The position numbers were made by a program, and so were the translations under genes. Shown in pieces: positions 16,805 through 26,528 of a stretch of DNA of 64,000 bases (positions are counted from its first letter, which is position 1; each line of letters starts with the position of its first letter). Under the pieces are notes generated by a model. It was given only the letters and a program-made list of their open reading frames with translations. It was not told the origin of the DNA and did no database searches. The stretch spans positions 186,001 to 250,000 of the forward strand of contig JAHJIJ010000011.1 in NCBI GenBank assembly GCA_018823325.1, read 5' to 3'. The DNA comes from Alphaproteobacteria bacterium. Its GTDB lineage: Bacteria; Pseudomonadota; Alphaproteobacteria; Sphingomonadales; Sphingomonadaceae.

Positions 16805-19800
16805 TCAACGTTCGCGTTTCTGCCTGGGCGATCCGCCATCCGATCCCGGTCAGCGTGCTGTTCATCGCGCTGCTGCTCGCAGGAGTGTTCGCCTACTTGC
16901 GGTTGCCGGTGAAGGCGCTGCCCGACACCTCCTTCCCGATCGTCGCGGTCAACGTCCTCCAGACCGGGGCCGCACCCGCCGAACTTGAAAGCCAGGTCAC
17001 CCAACCTGTCGAGAACGCGGTCGCGGGCATCGCCGGGGTCAAGAACGTCTTTTCCTCGGTCTCACTCGGGTCGTCGGTGACCACGGTCGAATTCGAAGTC
17101 GGCGAGGACGAGCAGCGCGCGACCGATCAGGTGCGCGCCGCCGTCGACCGCATTCGCGCCGACCTGCCGCGCGCAGTGGAGCAGGCGATCGTCGAGCGGG
17201 TCGACATCGACGCATTCCCGGTTGCGACCTACGCGGTTGCCTCTGACCGCCTGAGCGAGGTCGAGCTGTCATGGCTGGTCGACGACAAGATCGCGCGCCA
17301 GCTCCAGGGGCTGCCGGGCGTCTCGGCGGTTCGGCGCGTCGGCGGCGTGGCGCGCGAGATCAACGTGACGCTCGATCCCGCGCGCATGGCCGCCTATGAC
17401 GTGACGGCTCCAGCAATCAACGACGCGCTGCGCGACTTCCTCGTCGACGCCCCCGGTGGCCGTTCCGAGATCGGCGGGGGTGAACAGAATATCCGGGTGC
17501 TCGCCGCCACGCCGCGGATCGACGCGCTGCGCGACCTCGCGATCGCCGCGGGTGGCGGACGCTACGTGCGGCTGGGCGACGTCGCCTCGATCGGCGACGG
17601 CGCGGGCGAGGTGCGGCGCATCGCACGGCTCGACGGGCGACCGGTGATCGGCTTCGAGGTGCTCAAGACCAAGGCGGCGAGCGACGTGCGTGTCGACAAG
17701 GCAGTGGCCGACGCGCTGCCCGAGATCGAGGCCGCCACTGCTGGCCTCGACGTGACCTTGATCAACTCGGGCGCAGCGGAGACCGCGTCCGAGTTCAAGG
17801 CGACCGTCACGGTTTTGTGGGAAGGCATGCTGCTCGCGGCGCTGGTGGTGTGGGCTTTCCTGCGCAGCTGGCGTTCCACCATCATCGCCGCGCTCGCTAT
17901 GCCGATCTCGCTCATCCCGACCTTCGCGGTGATGGATGCCTTGGGCTTCTCGCTCAACATGGTGACACTGCTCGCTCTGACGCTGGTGATCGGCATCCTG
18001 GTCGACGACGCTATCGTCGAGATCGAGAACATTGAGAAGCGGATCGAGCGCGGCGAGGATCCCTATAGCGCTGCGATCCACGGTGCCGACGAGATCGGCC
18101 TCGCGGTCATGGCGATCACGCTCGCGATCGTGGTGGTGTTCGTACCCGTTTCGCTGATGGGCGGGGTCGTCGGCCAGTATTTTCGCGAGTTTGGCCTGAC
18201 CGTTGCCGTCGCGGTGCTGTTTTCGCTGCTCGTCGCGCGGCTGCTCACCCCGCTGCTCGCCGCCTACTTTCTTTCGCCCTCCAAAAAGCCGCACGAGCGC
18301 AGACCCTTCACCGGCTGGTATGCCCGGCTGCTCGAGAGGTCGCTGTCCTATCCCAAGCTCGCGGTCCTCGCCGGTGTCGGCATCTTCGCGGGCTCGATCG
18401 CGATGGCGAGCCTCATCCCGTCGGGCTTCCTGCCAACCGGCAATCCGCGCGCGCACATCATGGGTATCGACGCGCCCGCCGGAACCTCGATCGCCGACAT
18501 GGATGTTGCCGTCGGGGAGGCCTCGCGCGTGCTCGGGCGGCATCCCGACGTCGAACGCGTGTTCGCCAATGTCGACGGTGCGGCGGGCTCGCTTACGGTC
18601 GTGTTCCGCAAGGACCGCGACGGCACCATCGACCAGTTCGAGAAACGGGTACAGCCTGCGCTCGATGCGATCCCCGGCGTCCGCGTGACGGGACGCGGCG
18701 CGGACGGCGCGGCGGCCGAGTTCGAGCTGACGCTGACCGGCCGCGACGGCCCGACGCTCGACCTCGCGCTCGAGCGGGTGCGCACCGAGATGGCGGCGCT
18801 GCCCGGCTTCTCAGGGGTCCGCCTCGCCACCCCGCCACCCGTCGCCGACCTCGTGATCCGGCCCAGGCCGGAGGACGCGGCGCGCCTCGGCGTCTCGGCG
18901 CAGACCATCGCCGATGCGGCACGGGTCGCCACCATCGGTGACATCGATTCCAACGTCGCCAAGCTTCCTTCCGGCGAGCGCCGGATACCTATCCGCGTCC
19001 AACTCCCGCGCGAGGCGCGCGCTGACCTCCAGACCATCGCCGCGCTCGAACTGCCCACGGCGGCGGGCGGCTCGACCCGGCTCGACGCGGTCGCCGACAT
19101 CACCTTCGAACCCGGCCCGACGACGATCGATCGCTACGACCGCGCGCGGCGCGGTTCGATCCGCGCGCAGCTCGACGGGCTAACGCTCGGCCAGGCGCTC
19201 GACCGCGTCAACGCGCTTCCAACGATGGGGGCGCTGCCGCCCGGCGTCACGCAGGCGAATTTGGGCGAGTCCGAGCAGTTCAACGAGCTGTTCGGGGGCT
19301 TCGTCGGGGCGATGCTCGCAGGGGTCGGCATGATCTTCGCGGTGCTGATCCTGCTGTTCCGCTCGTTCTTCAAGCCGGTCACCATCCTCGCCGCGTTGCC
19401 GCTGGCAATCGGCGGGGCGTTCGCGGGGTTGCTGGTGGCCGGCCTCGCACTGACGCTGCCCGCGATGATCGGCATCCTCATGCTGCTGGGCCTCGCCGCC
19501 AAGAACTCGATCCTTCTCGTCGAGTTCGCGATCGAGCGCGAACGCGAGGGCATGAGCCAGCATGACGCGATCGTCGAGGCCTGCCGAGAGCGTGCGCGGC
19601 CGATCATCATGACCACCGTCGCGATGGCTGCTGGCATGGTGCCCACCGCGCTCGCCTTCTCCTCTGGCGCCGAGTTCCGCCAGCCGATGGCCGTCGCCGT
19701 GATCGGCGGGTTGATCAGCTCGACCGCGCTGACGCTGGTGCTTGTACCTGCTGTCTATGAGTTGATCGAGAACTTCGAGAACTGGCTCACGCCCAAGCTG

Positions 19801-19869
19801 GCGAGGCTTGTCACGCCGGTCTCGCGCGATGCGGCAGCTCGTGACGGCGCGGCGAAGCCTGCCGAATGA
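16801..19869 (+). CDS. RND efflux pump permease (HAE-1-like)
   Basis: Proton-driven inner-membrane pump of 1022 residues, full length for the AcrB/MdtB-like family. Visible features are TM1 right at the N terminus, two large periplasmic loops, the TM4 double aspartate in [16 protein letters not shown] (proton relay), and the second half repeat with [14 protein letters not shown] and [16 protein letters not shown]. Its operon partners are the adaptor upstream and a GAP/LysE-like membrane protein downstream (4-bp overlap). Location next to an envelope two-component system suggests inducible export of a toxic compound. Confidence 0.93.
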   Translation: MINVRVSAWAIRHPIPVSVLFIALLLAGVFAYLRLPVKALPDTSFPIVAVNVLQTGAAPAELESQVTQPVENAVAGIAGVKNVFSSVSLGSSVTTVEFEVGEDEQRATDQVRAAVDRIRADLPRAVEQAIVERVDIDAFPVATYAVASDRLSEVELSWLVDDKIARQLQGLPGVSAVRRVGGVAREINVTLDPARMAAYDVTAPAINDALRDFLVDAPGGRSEIGGGEQNIRVLAATPRIDALRDLAIAAGGGRYVRLGDVASIGDGAGEVRRIARLDGRPVIGFEVLKTKAASDVRVDKAVADALPEIEAATAGLDVTLINSGAAETASEFKATVTVLWEGMLLAALVVWAFLRSWRSTIIAALAMPISLIPTFAVMDALGFSLNMVTLLALTLVIGILVDDAIVEIENIEKRIERGEDPYSAAIHGADEIGLAVMAITLAIVVVFVPVSLMGGVVGQYFREFGLTVAVAVLFSLLVARLLTPLLAAYFLSPSKKPHERRPFTGWYARLLERSLSYPKLAVLAGVGIFAGSIAMASLIPSGFLPTGNPRAHIMGIDAPAGTSIADMDVAVGEASRVLGRHPDVERVFANVDGAAGSLTVVFRKDRDGTIDQFEKRVQPALDAIPGVRVTGRGADGAAAEFELTLTGRDGPTLDLALERVRTEMAALPGFSGVRLATPPPVADLVIRPRPEDAARLGVSAQTIADAARVATIGDIDSNVAKLPSGERRIPIRVQLPREARADLQTIAALELPTAAGGSTRLDAVADITFEPGPTTIDRYDRARRGSIRAQLDGLTLGQALDRVNALPTMGALPPGVTQANLGESEQFNELFGGFVGAMLAGVGMIFAVLILLFRSFFKPVTILAALPLAIGGAFAGLLVAGLALTLPAMIGILMLLGLAAKNSILLVEFAIEREREGMSQHDAIVEACRERARPIIMTTVAMAAGMVPTALAFSSGAEFRQPMAVAVIGGLISSTALTLVLVPAVYELIENFENWLTPKLARLVTPVSRDAAARDGAAKPAE

Positions 19870-20534
19870 CGTTCGCGCTCGTCGCCATACTCGTCGGCCT
19901 CGCGCTTGCCGACAGCCTGAATCCGTTCACCATCGCGGCGCAGGCCTATCTTCTTGCGACGCCGCGCCCGTTTCCGCGCTCACTTGCGTTTCTGCTCGGC
20001 ACGGCGGCCACCGTGTTCGTCTCTGGCATGCTCCTGCTTGGCGGCTTCGGCGCAGCCAGAGACACAGCGGCATCGACCCTCCCCGCCTGGGGCTGGGGTG
20101 TCGGCCAGATTGCGTTGGGGCTGGTTCTGGCAGGCTTCGCATGGTGGTGTTGGGCGCGAGGCCTCAAAGGCAAACCGCTCACGCCCCCGAAATCACTCGG
20201 CGTTCCGGCGACCTTGGCTTTTGCTTTCGCCTCGGCCGTGTCCGACCTGCCTACGGCCTTGCCGCTATTCGTGGCGGTCGACCGCGTTGCCGCCGCCGAC
20301 CTTTCATGGCTCAGCGAAGCTCTGCTGATCGCCCTCTACACCGTGATCTACGTCGCGCCTCTGATCATGCTCTTGTTAGTCAGAGCAATCTTTGCCCGGC
20401 GTAGCGACGTGCTTTTCGGCAAGATTCAGTTGGCGGTCGAGTGGGCGTTCCGCGTTCTCCTTCCCCCAGCCGCTGGGCTGGCCGCAGTCTACCTGCTGAT
20501 CGATGGCGGATCGCGCCTTGCGACGGTGATCTAG
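19866..20534 (+). CDS. GAP/LysE-superfamily membrane protein
   Basis: A 222-residue protein with six predicted transmembrane helices and the N-terminal LADSLNPFTIAAQ motif typical of the GAP (SAP/LysE-like) family of exporters. Overlaps the RND pump gene by 4 bp, so it is translationally coupled to the efflux operon. Exact substrate unknown; members move small metabolites or lipids. Confidence 0.65.
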   Translation: MTFALVAILVGLALADSLNPFTIAAQAYLLATPRPFPRSLAFLLGTAATVFVSGMLLLGGFGAARDTAASTLPAWGWGVGQIALGLVLAGFAWWCWARGLKGKPLTPPKSLGVPATLAFAFASAVSDLPTALPLFVAVDRVAAADLSWLSEALLIALYTVIYVAPLIMLLLVRAIFARRSDVLFGKIQLAVEWAFRVLLPPAAGLAAVYLLIDGGSRLATVI

Positions 20535-20550
20535 ACTACAAGGATGCTTC

Positions 20551-21750
20551 ATGACCGTTCAGGACACCCACGATACCACCTCCGCCTCGGTCCAACGAGC
20601 CGCCGGTGTCGCTCCAGCTCGTGACCGATCCGTCGACGCGCTCCGCGGCTTTGCTTTGCTTGGCGTGATCCTCGTCAACGTACCCTTCTTCGCCTATCCG
20701 ATCGGTGCGTTGGGCGGGGTTGAGCGGCCCGTAGACCTGTGGGCTTTCGGGGCGCTGATGACGCTCGCCATCGGCAAGTTCTTCCTCATCTTCTCCTTTC
20801 TCTTCGGGTTCGGCTTCGCGACTTCGATCGCTTCCGACCAAGCGAAAGGCCGGCGAAGCGGGCCGCGCTTCGCGAGACGATTGACCGGTCTGTTCGTATT
20901 CGGCGCGCTCCATGCAGTGTTCTTCTTCATCGGCGACATTCTGATGCTGTACGCACTGCTCGGCGTGCTCCTGTGGTTCGCACGCAATTTCGCGCCGCGC
21001 ACGCTGCTTGTTCTCGCCGTGCTGGCATATCTTCTCGCCGTGTTCGCACAGGCGGCGGCCTTCACGGCAACCGGCACCGATCCCGAGGGAACGGCGCGCG
21101 CCGCGGCCGCGTATCTCGGCGGGTTCCTGGACGCGGCCGATTTCCGGCTCCGGGAGGATATCTGGCTCGGCCAGCCCTTCATTCTCATCTTCAACGGGCC
21201 TGCCGCGCTCGCCATGTTCCTCGCCGGACTCGCGCTCGCCAAAATGCGGCTGTTTCCGGGCGTGCGCGGTCGGCGAGCCCGCTGGCGACTGGGCTGGACG
21301 CTCCTGCTGATCGGCCTTGGCGCCAGCGCCGCAAGTCTTGCATGGGTCGGCCCGCTCTACGTCGCCCCGCCGGGCGGCCCGAGCGGCGCGGAATTCTTCG
21401 CCGCCATGGCGCGTTCCGCAGCTGCGCCGCTTCTTTCCGCCGGTTACGGCCTACTGCTCCTTGCCGCGGCCGATCGCACGCCCGAGAGCGTTTGGGTGCG
21501 CATACTCGCGATCGCGGGACAGATGACGCTGACCGGTTACCTTCTGCACTCGGTCATCCTCGCCTTCGTGTTCGGCGGCTGGGGGCTTGGCTGGTACGCG
21601 CAGGTGAGCGCCGCAACCTGCATCGCGGTCGGGCTTGGGGTGTATCTGAGCCTCGTCACGGTCTTCGCGGTCTGGAAACGCCGTTTCCGTTACGGGCCCG
21701 ACGAGTGGTTGCTGCGGAGCTGGGTCGACCTGAGGGCGGCGAGGATGTGA
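20551..21750 (+). CDS. DUF418/YeiB-like membrane protein
   Basis: A 399-residue polytopic membrane protein with the DUF418/YeiB outline: N-terminal SVDALRGFALLGVILVNVP (residues 24-42), LFSFLFGFGFA-type second helix, FGALHAVFFFIGDIL, and a C-terminal GQMTLTGYLLHS...FGGWGLGW stretch. The family resembles heparan-alpha-glucosaminide acyltransferase-like transporters; function unproven. Lies 16 bp behind the GAP-family gene, so probably the last gene of the efflux operon. Confidence 0.85.
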   Translation: MTVQDTHDTTSASVQRAAGVAPARDRSVDALRGFALLGVILVNVPFFAYPIGALGGVERPVDLWAFGALMTLAIGKFFLIFSFLFGFGFATSIASDQAKGRRSGPRFARRLTGLFVFGALHAVFFFIGDILMLYALLGVLLWFARNFAPRTLLVLAVLAYLLAVFAQAAAFTATGTDPEGTARAAAAYLGGFLDAADFRLREDIWLGQPFILIFNGPAALAMFLAGLALAKMRLFPGVRGRRARWRLGWTLLLIGLGASAASLAWVGPLYVAPPGGPSGAEFFAAMARSAAAPLLSAGYGLLLLAAADRTPESVWVRILAIAGQMTLTGYLLHSVILAFVFGGWGLGWYAQVSAATCIAVGLGVYLSLVTVFAVWKRRFRYGPDEWLLRSWVDLRAARM

Positions 21751-21859
21751 TGATAAAGGAAGCTCTCCGACCCTGGAGAGGATCCGGGATTCGGCGCGTC
21801 CATCGTCTCTCGACCGTTTCGCGACGAGACGCTCATGAACTCAGTTTATTCACGATCGC

Positions 21860-23065
21860 ATGCCAACGCCATCGATCACATTCGGCGAAACCTGCCATGC
21901 CCACATTGCCGCTGTGCAGGATCCTGCTATCCGAGTTGCATTGTTCTCGGGCAACTACAATTACCTTCGGGACGGCGCCAATCAGGCGTTGAATCGGCTT
22001 GTCTCGCGTCTCGAGCAGGACGGCGTCGCACGGTTTCGCATTTACTCGCCGACTCGCCCTAACGCGGCCTTCTCGCCAGCGGGCACCTTGGTCTCCGCGC
22101 CTTCGCTGCCGATCCCGGGTCGCTCGGACTATCTGCTGTCGCGGGGGCTGACGCCGGGTCTAAGACGCGACCTGGAAGCCTTCGCGCCTGACGTCGTCCA
22201 CGTATCCGCTCCCGATTTCCTCGGCCACGCTGCCGCCGGATGGGCGCGCAGGCATGGAATTCCCACCGTCGCCAGTCTGCACACGCGCTTCGAAACCTAT
22301 CCCGAGCATTACGGCATGCCTTGGCTTGGAGCTCCCCTGGAGCGCTGGCTTCGATACTTCTACTCGCGGTTTGACGTGGTCCTCGCCCCCACCGAGGCGT
22401 TGACTAAGCAACTCGTCGCCAGCGGCGCCGCGCGGCGAGCTCGGCTCTGGAGCCGCGGCGTAGATCGTGACCTTTTCCACCCCGGACAGCGATCTTCGTC
22501 CTGGCGCGAGCGGCATGGGATCTGGGCCGCCGAGATTACGTTGCTCTTCTTCGGCCGCCTGGTTCGCGAGAAGGGTCTGGATGAATACGCGCGAGCGGTG
22601 ATCGAAGCCCGCCGGCGTGGCGCGGTGGTGAAGCCGGTCGTGATCGGCGACGGTCCGCATCGAGCCCGGCTAGAGCGATTACTCCCGGACGCGCTGTTCA
22701 CCGGCCACTTGTCGAGCGGCGCGCTTGCGACCGCCGTCGCCAGCTGCGACATCCTGTTGCATCCGAGCCGGACGGAGGCGTTTCCGAACGTAGTCCTTGA
22801 GGCGATGTCGAGTGGACTGGCAATTGTCGCGAACGACGACCCCAGCGTCAGGGCCTTGATCGACGACAATAGGACCGGTGTTCTCTGCGGACCCACTCTT
22901 ACCGAACTCGTGAACGCGGTTCTGATGCTCGCCGCGTCATCTCCCACCCGTGAGCGCCTGGCCGATGCCGCCCGCGCGCACTCCGCCCGTTTCGACTGGT
23001 CGTCAACTCTCCAACCGGTGGCGACATTGTATGCCGAACTATCGCGCGGGCGCTCAACAAGTTAA
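21860..23065 (+). CDS. GT4-family glycosyltransferase
   Basis: A 401-residue retaining glycosyltransferase of the GT-B fold, similar to MgtA/PimB-like mannosyl or glucosyltransferases acting on diacylglycerol or lipid carriers. Seen are VALFSGNYNYLRDGANQAL near residue 26, HTRFETYPEHYG in the acceptor half, LLFFGRLVREKGLDEYARA, and the nucleotide-sugar EX7E motif EAFPNVVLEAMSSG near 320. The first 24 residues have no counterpart I recognise; a GTG at 21914 is an alternative start. It stands 109 bp after the efflux operon. Confidence 0.85.
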   Translation: MPTPSITFGETCHAHIAAVQDPAIRVALFSGNYNYLRDGANQALNRLVSRLEQDGVARFRIYSPTRPNAAFSPAGTLVSAPSLPIPGRSDYLLSRGLTPGLRRDLEAFAPDVVHVSAPDFLGHAAAGWARRHGIPTVASLHTRFETYPEHYGMPWLGAPLERWLRYFYSRFDVVLAPTEALTKQLVASGAARRARLWSRGVDRDLFHPGQRSSSWRERHGIWAAEITLLFFGRLVREKGLDEYARAVIEARRRGAVVKPVVIGDGPHRARLERLLPDALFTGHLSSGALATAVASCDILLHPSRTEAFPNVVLEAMSSGLAIVANDDPSVRALIDDNRTGVLCGPTLTELVNAVLMLAASSPTRERLADAARAHSARFDWSSTLQPVATLYAELSRGRSTS

Positions 23066-23112
23066 CCTAAGGCTAGCCTAACCGTCGTCGCATCGTCCGC
23101 CTTGCACGACCG

Positions 23113-23485
23113 TTAGCGCATCTTCGTGCGTTCCGCGACAACCGCTGCACCTGCCCACCGCTCGCTCATCGAAAGCGTCGTCTGTAAATACGCGACCACC
23201 TCCCGCTGAGCAGCCGCGCCTCCCATTTTGTTGCGAGCAAGTCCTTCAAACCTGCGTTGTTTAGCATCGTATCGGCCCGCAGCTTCTTCAGCTGGATGTG
23301 CTTGTCTTCGATCGCCTTCAGCCGTCGCGCCTCGACACCTCCAGTCCGCCATGATTAGCCTTCCACGCTTAGAAGGTCGGGCTCCGCATCCCGTGCGTGC
23401 GGCGCAGATTCGCCACCGCCGCGCCGGCCTCCGCCTCCTTCAAGATCCCAATGATCTGTTCTTCCGAAGACCGCTTCCGCTTCAT
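23113..23485 (-). pseudogene. remnant of an IS3-family transposase OrfA
   Basis: From 23485 the minus strand reads MKRKRSSEEQIIGILKEAEA, the hallmark N terminus of IS3-family OrfA (helix-turn-helix), but the frame stops at 23369 after THGMRSPTF. Downstream, frames switch repeatedly: ARRLKAIEDKHIQLKKL and ADTMLNNAGLKDLLATKW (the OrfA leucine-zipper end) and traces of the OrfB start (MSERWA) follow. Several frameshifts and the absence of a full OrfB show a dead relic. I did not recognise terminal inverted repeats. The gap 23066-23802 holds no other gene. Confidence 0.75.
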
Positions 23486-23802
23486 TCGTCCGTCCCTTCC
23501 GGCAAGGTCGGACTCTAACTCCAACTCGAGGGAAAAACAGCGGTCAGGTCGATGGGATTGTCGGCGGCCCAACCGAGCCTCGTCAATGACCATTGGCAAG
23601 TGCGGCGCCAATTTCGTCACACTCTAATTATATACACATTTTGTCCATCGCCCCTCCATCGTTTGTCGGCACTTTCCCCATGACTCCGCACGAATCGGAC
23701 GATCATCCGGTTTTGCTCTGAGCGTGTGGTCAACTGTCGCAGTCCGAAATGAGGTTGTTCCGATGATTTGGACGTTTTCATCCCAGATTATGGGCTGCTG
23801 AC

Positions 23803-24720
23803 TTGCCCTTTGACATTCGCCAACTTCGACATGCTATCGCGGCAGCGGATCATGGAAGCATCTATCGAGCGGCCCGTGCGCTCGATATCGAACAGTCCAC
23901 GTTGAGCCGCAGCATCGTTCGGCTTGAGCGGGCGGTCGGGGCCAAACTGTTCGACCGCACTCGTGCCGGGGTTACGACGACGATCGTAGGTGTGCGCTTT
24001 ATCCGGAGCGCCCGGCCGATGGTAGCGAATGCGGACCGTATGGTCGCGAACACACGGGCGGCGGGCCAAGGGCGGGCGGGGTCGCTTTTCGTGGGACACA
24101 ACAGCTCGGTATCGGCGGGCAATATGCGCGCAACAATATTGGCGTGGCAGGAGCGAAACCCTGACGTCGATTTCGAGAGCGTGGAAACCGACCGCGGCAC
24201 GCTGCTCGCCGGATTGGATGCCGGGGAAGTGGATATTGCAATACTCCTCGGTGATGCTAGCCATAACGGCTATCGACGCGAACCCTTCTGGAGCGAGCGA
24301 ATCCACGTTGCGGTCCCTGGCCACAATGCGCTGACCGAGCGCGAGATTGTGCATTGGACTGACCTGCGCTCGGAACGATTCCTTTTGCCCCAGGCAGATC
24401 CAGGCCCCGATATCCGCGATATGCTGATAGGGAGGCTCTCGCAATCTGGCACCCCGCCCGATATTCGGCTCAGCCAGACCAGTCGCGAAACAGTGCTAAG
24501 CCTGCTTGGCGCGGGGAACCGCCTTTCAGTTGTTTGCGAAGGCTCAACTGGTGTTCGCTATCCGGATCTCGTCTACCGGCCTATTCATGGAGAGCGGGGG
24601 CCCGCTCTGACCTGTTACTCAGGCTACTGGCGCGATGACAATGCTAACCCGCCGCTTAGGCGTTTTCTGGCATTTATCCGGAAACGCTTCGCGTTGTCCT
24701 TTGACATCAAAGCCGCGTGA
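23803..24720 (+). CDS. LysR-family transcriptional regulator
   Basis: A 305-residue regulator: N-terminal winged helix (FDIRQLRHAIAAADHGSIY, AARALDIEQSTLSRSIVRLE, residues 3-60) and a periplasmic-binding-like effector domain (90-295). Start is a TTG at 23803. LysR genes flank trb clusters in many sphingomonad conjugative elements; this one lies beyond the 3' end of the trb operon, upstream of the EexN-like gene. Its effector and targets are unknown. Confidence 0.88.
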   Translation: MPFDIRQLRHAIAAADHGSIYRAARALDIEQSTLSRSIVRLERAVGAKLFDRTRAGVTTTIVGVRFIRSARPMVANADRMVANTRAAGQGRAGSLFVGHNSSVSAGNMRATILAWQERNPDVDFESVETDRGTLLAGLDAGEVDIAILLGDASHNGYRREPFWSERIHVAVPGHNALTEREIVHWTDLRSERFLLPQADPGPDIRDMLIGRLSQSGTPPDIRLSQTSRETVLSLLGAGNRLSVVCEGSTGVRYPDLVYRPIHGERGPALTCYSGYWRDDNANPPLRRFLAFIRKRFALSFDIKAA

Positions 24721-24756
24721 CGGACACTGGTTCGTCGTCATTGGAGGTTGATCGGC

Positions 24757-25071
24757 ATGAAACGAAGTAACCTGCTCATCGTTATGATCGTCTCACTCGT
24801 GATCGGGTTTGGTGCGGGTTTCGCGCTCCGCCCAAAAGTCTTTCCCCCAAGCCAGACGATAATCGCGAATAGCCCGACGCAGCAAGCAACCCGGTCTGGG
24901 GTACCTCGGGGCACACAATATTTTGAGGCAAACATCAGCGAAGCGCGAGAGGTGGTTGCGGCGTGCCGTAAGGGCACAATCCGAGGCAACGAATGCACAA
25001 ATGCCGAGACCGCCATTGTCACCGTCGAGTCCAAGGAACGCTTCAAGCGCTTCCGTACCGACCAACGGTAA
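24757..25071 (+). CDS. EexN-like entry-exclusion candidate
   Basis: A 104-residue membrane-anchored protein: one N-terminal helix (residues 5-24) and a short extracytoplasmic domain ending with a Cys pair motif, EAREVVAACRKGTIRGNECTN, then an ERFKRFR helix. This C-terminal pattern resembles EexN-type entry-exclusion lipoproteins, although the N terminus here lacks a lipobox. GGAGG lies 11 bases before the ATG at 24757; a TTG at 24748 is the alternative. Convergent with the trb operon end. Confidence 0.5.
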   Translation: MKRSNLLIVMIVSLVIGFGAGFALRPKVFPPSQTIIANSPTQQATRSGVPRGTQYFEANISEAREVVAACRKGTIRGNECTNAETAIVTVESKERFKRFRTDQR

Positions 25072-25074
25072 GGA

Positions 25075-25299
25075 TCAGACGGCTTTTCCGTTGCGACGTC
25101 GTACAAACCCACGGTCGCTGGCCATGAACCGCGCCAGCATCGGCGCGACCAGCTTCTCCGGCGTCACGGCGTCGCTCCCGGTCTCGGCGGCGAGCGCCGC
25201 GCCATAAGCGATCAAGTCGCGGTGCACGGGGGCGGGCAATTCGACCGTCAGCTTTACAGGTCGATCGTCGGCCAGCGGCCCCAGCTTCAACCTCGTCAT
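25075..25299 (-). CDS. DUF2274 protein of the trb operon
   Basis: A 74-residue protein starting MTRLKLGPLADDRPVKLTVE; this small ribbon-helix-helix-like family (DUF2274) is routinely the last gene of trb operons of this type. Overlaps trbI by 4 bp (ATGA). Probably regulatory or accessory to mating-pair formation; no direct evidence. Confidence 0.8.
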   Translation of the reverse strand: MTRLKLGPLADDRPVKLTVELPAPVHRDLIAYGAALAAETGSDAVTPEKLVAPMLARFMASDRGFVRRRNGKAV

Positions 25300-26528
25300 T
25301 GCGTTCCTCCGATGGGTTCGAGCACAAGATCGCGGGTAATGACCACGCGCAACGGATGGCCTGGCCGAATGGTGAGCGTCGGCTGCACGTTTAGTTCACG
25401 CCCGACTATCTGCTGGCCGGCCTGGTTAATCGTCTGCTGGGCTCCTTGGCGAAGCGCCCGGACAAGATCGCCATCATCATCAGCTGCCAGTTCGGTCCCG
25501 ACTCCGAGCAGCGTAGAAATCGCGGCCGCGCGAAGTAGATTGCCCCAATGCTGATCAACCCGGTCTTGCAACCCCGCAAACCCGGCACCGTCTGCTCCGG
25601 GCTGGCGATCGAGCACGATCGAGCGGCCATCGGGCAGTAAAAGCCGGTCCCAGGCGAGCAGCACGCGGGTCTGCCCTGCGGCGACCTCGCTGTCATACTC
25701 ACCGATGAGCCGCGCTCCTTGCGGGATGAGCAGGATGCGCCCTGTTGGGCTGTCATAGACGTTGGCGGTAACTTGGGCGATAATCTGGCCCGGCAGGTCG
25801 GACCGGACACCGGTGATGAGCGCGGCCGGAATGACGCTGCCGGCCTGCACGATGTTGGGCGATGCAGGGGCCGTCAGCCGCTCGACGCTTACCGTACGCT
25901 GGGTAGATGCCTGCGCCAAGAAGGCGCGCTTGGCGGCTTGTTCGCTTTGCGCCGCTGCGTCGGTCGATGCTGCTGTTACTTGAACTGGGGGGGTAGTGGC
26001 TGCCAAACTAGGCAGCGTCGCCGCCGATGCCGCGGCGGCATCATTGCTGCCAAGGAACACCGAGCTTTTGCGGGCTGCGTCACGCTCCTCTTCCGCCTGC
26101 TGGCGGGCGGCTTCGGTCGCTTGGACGTGGGGATCGGCCCGTCCCGCCTGCGCGCCAACCGGGGGCACCGGCACATTCTCGCCGCGTTGCTGCGCAGATA
26201 CGATCGGACCGCCGAGATCGCCGGGAAGCGGCGGACCGAGTTTCGGCACTTGGGCGTAATCCCCCGGCCCTGACGTAATCGATTCGGCTGCCGCTCGGCC
26301 GTCGGTGCCGTAAAGTTCCGGGGCCGCCTTCTCACCGGGAGCTTGCAAGGCATAAATGAGCAAGCCACTGACCCCGAGACCAGCCCCAGCTCCGACGACC
26401 GCCAAGGCCTTTCGCGACAGGCGCATGACGCGGGGTGGATCCCCTCTGAGCTGGAACGGCTTTGGGTCTGCAGGAGCACCCCGTGTGGTCTGTGCCTCAT
26501 GTGCGGACGGATTCTGCGTGTCCATCAC
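25296..26528 (-). CDS. trbI: conjugal transfer protein TrbI (VirB10-like)
   Basis: Core-complex scaffold of the type IV secretion channel, 410 residues. A cytoplasmic N terminus is followed by one helix (about residues 43-63), an Ala/Gln/Pro-rich periplasmic stretch, and the C-terminal VirB10 beta-barrel domain (from about 215) with QGARLIGEYDSEVAAGQTRVL-type sequence and LLPDGRSIVLDRQPGAD. Spans both membranes together with TrbG and TrbF. Coupled by 4-bp overlaps to trbG upstream and DUF2274 downstream. Confidence 0.95.
   Translation of the reverse strand: MMDTQNPSAHEAQTTRGAPADPKPFQLRGDPPRVMRLSRKALAVVGAGAGLGVSGLLIYALQAPGEKAAPELYGTDGRAAAESITSGPGDYAQVPKLGPPLPGDLGGPIVSAQQRGENVPVPPVGAQAGRADPHVQATEAARQQAEEERDAARKSSVFLGSNDAAAASAATLPSLAATTPPVQVTAASTDAAAQSEQAAKRAFLAQASTQRTVSVERLTAPASPNIVQAGSVIPAALITGVRSDLPGQIIAQVTANVYDSPTGRILLIPQGARLIGEYDSEVAAGQTRVLLAWDRLLLPDGRSIVLDRQPGADGAGFAGLQDRVDQHWGNLLRAAAISTLLGVGTELAADDDGDLVRALRQGAQQTINQAGQQIVGRELNVQPTLTIRPGHPLRVVITRDLVLEPIGGTQ

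Noticed and set aside
17269..18543. Minus-strand frame of 424 codons inside the RND pump gene
   Set aside because: Antisense shadow of a conserved transporter with His/Arg/Asp-rich composition typical of wrong-strand translation.
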